64,000 bases of DNA, taken from the NCBI GenBank assembly GCA_017305835.1, contig JAFKJY010000089.1, positions 1 through 64,000 of the forward strand, written 5' to 3'. Made by a program: the position numbers and the translations under genes. Of this stretch, positions 60,462 through 64,000 are shown in pieces. Positions within the stretch are counted from its first letter, which is position 1. Each line of letters begins with the position of its first letter. The notes below the pieces were generated by a model that worked only from the letters and a program-made list of their open reading frames with translations, ran no database searches and was not told the DNA's origin. Source of the DNA: Hyphomicrobiales bacterium. GTDB lineage: Bacteria > Pseudomonadota > Alphaproteobacteria > Rhizobiales > Rhizobiaceae.

Positions 60462-60641
60462 TCAGTGCCGGGTCGGCTGAGTCCTCAGTTTCTCAATCTC
60501 GTCCTTGATGGCCAGCTTGCGCCGCTTCATCGCAGCGATCTCGAGGTCGTCGGCCGAAGGATGGGCCATCGCCTCGTCGAGCTCGCGCTCGATTTCGCCG
60601 TGCCTGCGCTGAAGCTCTGCAAGGTGGGATGCAAGAGACAT
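60462..60641 (-). CDS. DUF465 / YdcH-family small protein
   Basis: A 59-residue protein: SLASHLAELQRRHGEIERELDEA, then HPSADDLEIAAMKRRKLAIKDEIEKL. It is an all-helical hairpin of the YdcH (DUF465) family, whose signature is the late KRRKLxIKDEIE helix. GGGAG precedes the ATG (spacing about 7). It is divergent from a second family member at 60892 and convergent with dsbB. Function is unknown. Confidence 0.85.
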   Translation of the reverse strand: MSLASHLAELQRRHGEIERELDEAMAHPSADDLEIAAMKRRKLAIKDEIEKLRTQPTRH

Positions 60642-60891
60642 GATTGGATCTCCCTTCCTGGTTCCTCGTTGAGGCCAGACAGGAAGCGCGTCCCGCCGCG
60701 GGCTGCGCTCCTAGCCAGCCGACAAACAGTCTGCCACCGCCCGGCACGGAAGTCGATTTTTCCGTAGTAGCATTTCTTAAATGGTTGAAATGTGGTATGG
60801 GCGGCGCGCCGGTCGCGGAGGCTGGTCCGGTTCCCGTCTGGCCCCCGCAAGGGCGCGCCAGCGCCGGAAAATCTGGAACGGTCGAGCATAG

Positions 60892-61095
60892 ATGTCGGAA
60901 CAGGAACAGGCCGGGCTCCGGCTCGAATTCGCCCGCCTCAAGCAGGAACACGCCGACTTCGACGCCGCCATCAACGCCATGATCGCGACCGGCTGCGACC
61001 CGCTGCAGATCCAGCGCATGAAGAAGAAGAAGCTGGCGCTGAAGGACCGCCTCGCCCAGGTCGAGGACAGGATCATCCCCGACATCATCGCGTGA
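60892..61095 (+). CDS. DUF465 / YdcH-family small protein (second copy)
   Basis: A 67-residue helical protein: EQAGLRLEFARLKQEHADFDAAI, then DPLQIQRMKKKKLALKDRLAQVED. The KKKKLALKDRL block is the DUF465 signature, and its counterpart in the divergent gene is KRRKLAIKDEI, so the two are distant paralogues. Their start codons are 250 nt apart, head to head. purE follows 77 nt downstream. Function is unknown. Confidence 0.87.
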   Translation: MSEQEQAGLRLEFARLKQEHADFDAAINAMIATGCDPLQIQRMKKKKLALKDRLAQVEDRIIPDIIA

Positions 61096-61172
61096 GGGCG
61101 CTCCCGCCTGCCGGCCGCCTTGCCGCGCCGGGCAAATCGCGATAGGTGGCGGCCTTCCGCCGGGAGACCGCG

Positions 61173-61664
61173 ATGCCGCAGGCGCCTGTCGCAATCATCA
61201 TGGGCAGCCAGTCCGACTGGGGCACGATGCGCCACGCCGCCGAGACGCTCGAGGCGCTCGGCATCGCCCACGAGGCGCGGATCGTCTCGGCCCACCGCAC
61301 CCCGAAGCGGCTCTACGACTTCGCCACCAGCGCCCGCGACAACGGCTTCAAGGTCATCGTCGCCGGCGCCGGAGGGGCCGCCCACCTGCCCGGCATGACC
61401 GCGGCGCTGACGCCGCTGCCGGTGTTCGGCGTGCCGGTCGAATCGAAGGCGCTGTCGGGCCGCGATTCGCTGCTGTCGATCGTGCAGATGCCGGCAGGCA
61501 TCCCCGTCGGCACGCTGGCGATCGGCAAGGCCGGCGCGGTCAATGCCGCGCTTCTGGCGGCGGCCGTGCTGGCGCTGTCCGACCCGGCGCTGGCGGCGCG
61601 GCTCGACGCCTGGCGCGCGGCCCAGACAGCGGCCGTCACCGAGCGCCCGGCGGACGAGAGCTGA
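61173..61664 (+). CDS. purE: 5-(carboxyamino)imidazole ribonucleotide mutase PurE
   Basis: A 163-residue enzyme of de novo purine synthesis that converts N5-CAIR to CAIR. Signatures: [53 protein letters not shown] and [22 protein letters not shown] precedes the ATG; a GTG nine codons upstream was rejected. Its TGA overlaps the purK start by one base (TGATG), so translation is coupled. Confidence 0.96.
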   Translation: MPQAPVAIIMGSQSDWGTMRHAAETLEALGIAHEARIVSAHRTPKRLYDFATSARDNGFKVIVAGAGGAAHLPGMTAALTPLPVFGVPVESKALSGRDSLLSIVQMPAGIPVGTLAIGKAGAVNAALLAAAVLALSDPALAARLDAWRAAQTAAVTERPADES

Positions 61665-62764
61665 TGGCACCGCTGCCGCCCGGCGCGACCGTCGGCATCA
61701 TCGGCGGCGGCCAGCTCGGCCGCATGCTAGCGATGGCGGCCGCCCGCCTCGGCTACCGCACGATCGTGCTGGAGCCGCAGGCCGACTGCCCGGCCGCGCA
61801 GGTCGCCAACCGCCAGATCGTCGGCGCCTATGACGACGCCTACGCGCTGGCGGAACTTGCACGCGCGAGCGCCGTCGTCACCTATGAATTCGAGAACGTG
61901 CCGGTCGAGGCCGTCAACGAGCTGGTCGCCGACGTGCCGGTGCTGCCGCCGCCGGCCGCGCTGGAGGCCGCGCAGGACCGGCTGGTGGAGAAGAATTTTC
62001 TCACCGGCCTCGGTCTTGCGACGGCGCCCTATCGTGCGGTCGACGGCATGGACGATCTCAAGGCCGGGCTCGCGGCCTTCGGCGGCGCCGGCATCCTGAA
62101 GACGCGCCGCTTCGGCTATGACGGCAAGGGGCAGGCGCGGATTGCGCCGGACCGTCCGGGCTCGGCGGAGGCCGCCTGGGCCGAACTCGGCGGCAGGCCG
62201 CTGATCCTCGAAGGCGTCGTCGATTTCCGCGCCGAGATCTCCATCGTCGCCGCGCGCGGCGCCGATGGCGGCCTGGCGGCCTACGACCCGGCCGCGAACG
62301 TCCACCGCGACGGCATCCTGCGCAGTTCGACCGTGCCGGCAGGGATTTCGGACAAGGTTGGCGGCAGCGCCCGGGCGGCCGCCTTCGCCATCCTCGACGC
62401 GCTCTTCTATGTCGGCGTGATCGGCGTCGAGTTCTTCGTCACGCGCGACGGGCGGCTGCTGGTCAACGAGATCGCGCCGCGGGTGCACAATTCAGGCCAC
62501 TGGACGGAAGCCGCCTGCGCCGTCTCGCAGTTCGAGCAGCACATCCGCGCCGTCTGCGGCCTGCCGCTGGGCGACACCGCGCGGCACTCCGACTGCGTCA
62601 TGGAGAACCTGATCGGCGACGAGGTCGCCCGTGCGCCGGCCCTGCTCGCCGAGCCCGGCCTCGTGCTCCATCTCTACGGCAAGGCGGAAGCCCGTCCCGG
62701 CCGCAAGATGGGGCATTTCACAAAGCTGGGCAGTCGGCAGTCGGCAGTCGGCAATCGGACCTGA
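61664..62764 (+). CDS. purK: 5-(carboxyamino)imidazole ribonucleotide synthase PurK, C-terminus encoded by a heptad repeat
   Basis: An ATP-grasp enzyme that adds bicarbonate to AIR, 366 residues. Landmarks: VGIIGGGQLGRMLAMAAARLGY, the grasp domain (GILKTRRFGYDGKGQ, RPLILEGVVDFRAEIS) and VNEIAPRVHNSGHWTEAA, then HLYGKAEARPGRKMGHFT. The last 13 codons (from KLGSRQSAVGNRT) are largely the left arm of a heptad inverted repeat, replacing or extending the normal end. The enzyme core is intact, so function is probably retained. Confidence 0.96.
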   Translation: MAPLPPGATVGIIGGGQLGRMLAMAAARLGYRTIVLEPQADCPAAQVANRQIVGAYDDAYALAELARASAVVTYEFENVPVEAVNELVADVPVLPPPAALEAAQDRLVEKNFLTGLGLATAPYRAVDGMDDLKAGLAAFGGAGILKTRRFGYDGKGQARIAPDRPGSAEAAWAELGGRPLILEGVVDFRAEISIVAARGADGGLAAYDPAANVHRDGILRSSTVPAGISDKVGGSARAAAFAILDALFYVGVIGVEFFVTRDGRLLVNEIAPRVHNSGHWTEAACAVSQFEQHIRAVCGLPLGDTARHSDCVMENLIGDEVARAPALLAEPGLVLHLYGKAEARPGRKMGHFTKLGSRQSAVGNRT

Positions 62765-62838
62765 ATATCTGGCGGCCCCGAATCCGCAGGCTCCGCACCG
62801 GCGTTTTCCCGACTGCCGACTGCCGATTGCCTACTGCC
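62729..62838. repeat. Heptad inverted repeat at the purK 3' end
   Basis: The left arm is GGCAGTC, GGCAGTC, GGCAGTC and GGCAATC (62729-62756), inside the purK reading frame. The right arm is GACTGCC, GACTGCC, GATTGCC and TACTGCC (62811-62838). The centre is 54 nt. It is the same element as 27332-27413 and could terminate or stabilise the purEK transcript before the rpmJ promoter. Confidence 0.85.
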
Positions 62839-62852
62839 GCTCTCTGCGGCGG

Positions 62853-62881
62853 TTGACACCGGCCCGCGCCATCGTCTATGA
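62853..62881 (+). promoter_or_regulatory. Promoter of rpmJ
   Basis: TTGACA (62853-62858) and CTATGA (62876-62881) are 17 nt apart, an excellent housekeeping match. Start of transcription would be near 62888, giving a leader of about 75 nt that contains the hairpin at 62900-62916. Confidence 0.75.
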
Positions 62882-62962
62882 GCCCGCATCCAGTTTCGGC
62901 GCGCCTTCGGGGCGCGTCTTTCGTGTTCGGCCAGGCCGGACCGTCACCGACGGACGAAGACA

Positions 62963-63088
62963 ATGAAGATCAAGAACTCGCTCAAGGCGCTGAAGGGCCG
63001 TCACCGCGACAACCGCCTGGTTCGCCGCAAGGGCCGCGTCTACATCATCAACAAGACCGCGCCGCGCTACAAGGCCCGCCAGGGCTGA
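62963..63088 (+). CDS. rpmJ: 50S ribosomal protein L36 (bL36), cysteine-free form
   Basis: A 41-residue ribosomal protein: [20 protein letters not shown] and [21 protein letters not shown]. It has no cysteines, so it is the zinc-independent (C-) type that alphaproteobacteria normally use. It is preceded by a strong promoter and followed by a TPR-protein gene. The ribosome site is AAGA, modest. Confidence 0.95.
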   Translation: MKIKNSLKALKGRHRDNRLVRRKGRVYIINKTAPRYKARQG

Positions 63089-63159
63089 TCCTGCGCCGGC
63101 CGTCGGCCTCACGCGAAATTCAGTTTGACGCGTCGCGAGGCGGGGCTAAGCTCCGGCTC

Positions 63160-63771
63160 ATGCGGCGCGTTCTGGCATGTCTCGTCTCGGCCGGCCTGCT
63201 CGGCGCCGGCCTGTCGGCCGGCATGGGTACGGCCTTCGCCCAGAAGACCGGCGAAGGCGCGCAGGAAGCATCCCGCCCCGCCGAGACTGCGAAGGAACGC
63301 CTCGACAGGCTGTTTTCCGAGCTCAAGCGAGAACGCAACGAGCAGGCGGCGTCCCGCATCGCCGACGCCATCCGCGCCGAATGGCAGCGTTCCGGCTCGG
63401 CCACGATCGACCTCCTGATGCAGCGCGCGGCCAGCGCCATGCAGGCGCGCAAATACGACGCGGCGCTGGATTTCCTCGACGAGGTGACGGTGCTCGCCCC
63501 GAGCTTCGCCGAAGGCTGGAACCGGCGCGCGACGGTGCACTACCTCAAGCGGGACTACGGCCGCTCGATGACCGACATCGAGCGCACGCTGCGGCTGGAG
63601 CCGCGCCATTTCGGCGCGCTGTCCGGCATGGCCGCGATCTTCAAGGCCTATGACAACAAGCAGGCCGCGCTCAACGCCTTCGAGCGCGTGCTCGACATCT
63701 ATCCCATGCTGCGCAGCGCCCAGCAGGAGGTCTCCGACCTCGCCGACGCGCTCGCCGGCCAGGGGATCTGA
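63160..63771 (+). CDS. Exported tetratricopeptide-repeat protein
   Basis: A 203-residue periplasmic protein with a signal peptide (MRRVLACLVSAGLLGAGLSAGMGTAFA). The mature part has about three TPR-like helix pairs: ATIDLLMQRAASAMQARKYDAALDFLDEV, FAEGWNRRATVHYLKRDYGRSMTDIERTL and HFGALSGMAAIFKAYDNKQAALNAFERVL (each given by its core). Such repeats mediate protein contacts. No partner is known. It follows rpmJ by 71 nt, on the same strand. Confidence 0.85.
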   Translation: MRRVLACLVSAGLLGAGLSAGMGTAFAQKTGEGAQEASRPAETAKERLDRLFSELKRERNEQAASRIADAIRAEWQRSGSATIDLLMQRAASAMQARKYDAALDFLDEVTVLAPSFAEGWNRRATVHYLKRDYGRSMTDIERTLRLEPRHFGALSGMAAIFKAYDNKQAALNAFERVLDIYPMLRSAQQEVSDLADALAGQGI

Positions 63772-63796
63772 CCTCTCCGCCCCCGACCCGCTCCGC

Positions 63797-64000
63797 ATGA
63801 GCCTCGCCATCCTCGCGTCGATCGTCATCCTGCTCGCGGCGCTGTTTGCGGCGAGCCGGATCGGCGCCTTCCTGATCGCGCGCCGCCACCCGCCCGTCGG
63901 CGCCTTCGCGGAGGTCTACGGTACGCGCATCCATCACGTTCATGTGCCGGGGCCGGTGGAGGCTGAGCTGCCGCCGGTGGTCTTCATCCATGGCGCCAGC
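63797..64000 (+). CDS. Alpha/beta hydrolase, truncated by the window end
   Basis: The first 68 codons only. An N-terminal hydrophobic helix (LAILASIVILLAALFAASR) is followed by the start of a hydrolase fold: FAEVYGTRIHHVHVPG and then PPVVFIHGAS, the oxyanion-hole strand. The nucleophile and the rest lie outside the window. The helix suggests a membrane-anchored enzyme. It starts 25 nt after the TPR gene. Confidence 0.75.
   Translation, partial: MSLAILASIVILLAALFAASRIGAFLIARRHPPVGAFAEVYGTRIHHVHVPGPVEAELPPVVFIHGAS

Overview
This is a gene-dense chromosomal segment with very high G+C, from an alphaproteobacterium of the order Hyphomicrobiales (Rhizobiales), most likely Phyllobacteriaceae or a near relative. 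The evidence is the gene order (rplU-rpmA-GNAT-GNAT-obgE-proB-proA-nadD-rsfS-rlmH-envC-ctpA-deacetylase-rppH, and atpHAGDC close to priA, fsa and leuS-lptE), alphaproteobacterial families (Usg, DUF2794, DUF1223), a 6S RNA of the alphaproteobacterial type upstream of 5-formyl-THF cyclo-ligase, and a rhizobial-type intergenic mosaic repeat. The family-level placement is inference. No prophage, insertion sequence, CRISPR array or rRNA was seen.

Layout. 1-9.5 kb: excalibur-domain protein, LysE-type exporter and acetyl-CoA synthetase, usg, a MoxR ATPase, 6S RNA with 5-formyl-THF cyclo-ligase, a YmdB-type phosphoesterase, TerC, a secreted MBL-fold protein, a YebC/TACO1 protein and a SelT/W/H-like redox protein. 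9.5-22.5 kb: a mosaic repeat, a GNAT, DUF2794, an unassigned structured RNA candidate (about 10.76-10.98 kb), DUF1223, a ceramidase-family membrane protein, YggS, leuS-lptE, a methyltransferase, fsa, priA, and a GST-ArsR-SRPBCC operon behind a promoter studded with palindromes. 22.5-28 kb: the F1 ATP synthase operon atpHAGDC, with a heptad inverted repeat between atpD and atpC. 28-43.5 kb, mostly minus strand: envelope and cell-division functions (envC, ctpA, polysaccharide deacetylase), RNA and ribosome functions (rppH, rlmH, rsfS, obgE, rpmA, rplU), proline synthesis (proB, proA), NAD synthesis (nadD) and transporters. 43.5-54.4 kb: pyridoxal kinase, DUF429, beta-carbonic anhydrase, a MarR-MFS pair, an M3 peptidase, a VapBC-type toxin-antitoxin pair, a VWA/CoxE-like protein and a NhaD-type antiporter. 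54.7-64 kb: methylmalonate-semialdehyde dehydrogenase with a divergent LysR gene, an acyl-CoA synthetase, tRNA-Leu(CAA), a YqaA/DedA-like protein, DsbB, two divergent DUF465 genes, purE-purK (purK ending inside a second heptad repeat), rpmJ, a TPR protein and a truncated alpha/beta hydrolase.

Most genes are core metabolism and information processing. The least explained elements are non-coding: the structured RNA candidate with two exact 12-nt repeats and its own promoter and terminator, the two heptad inverted repeats, the palindromic control region of the GST-ArsR-SRPBCC operon, and several perfect intergenic hairpins. No convincing novel multi-gene defence or biosynthetic system was found.
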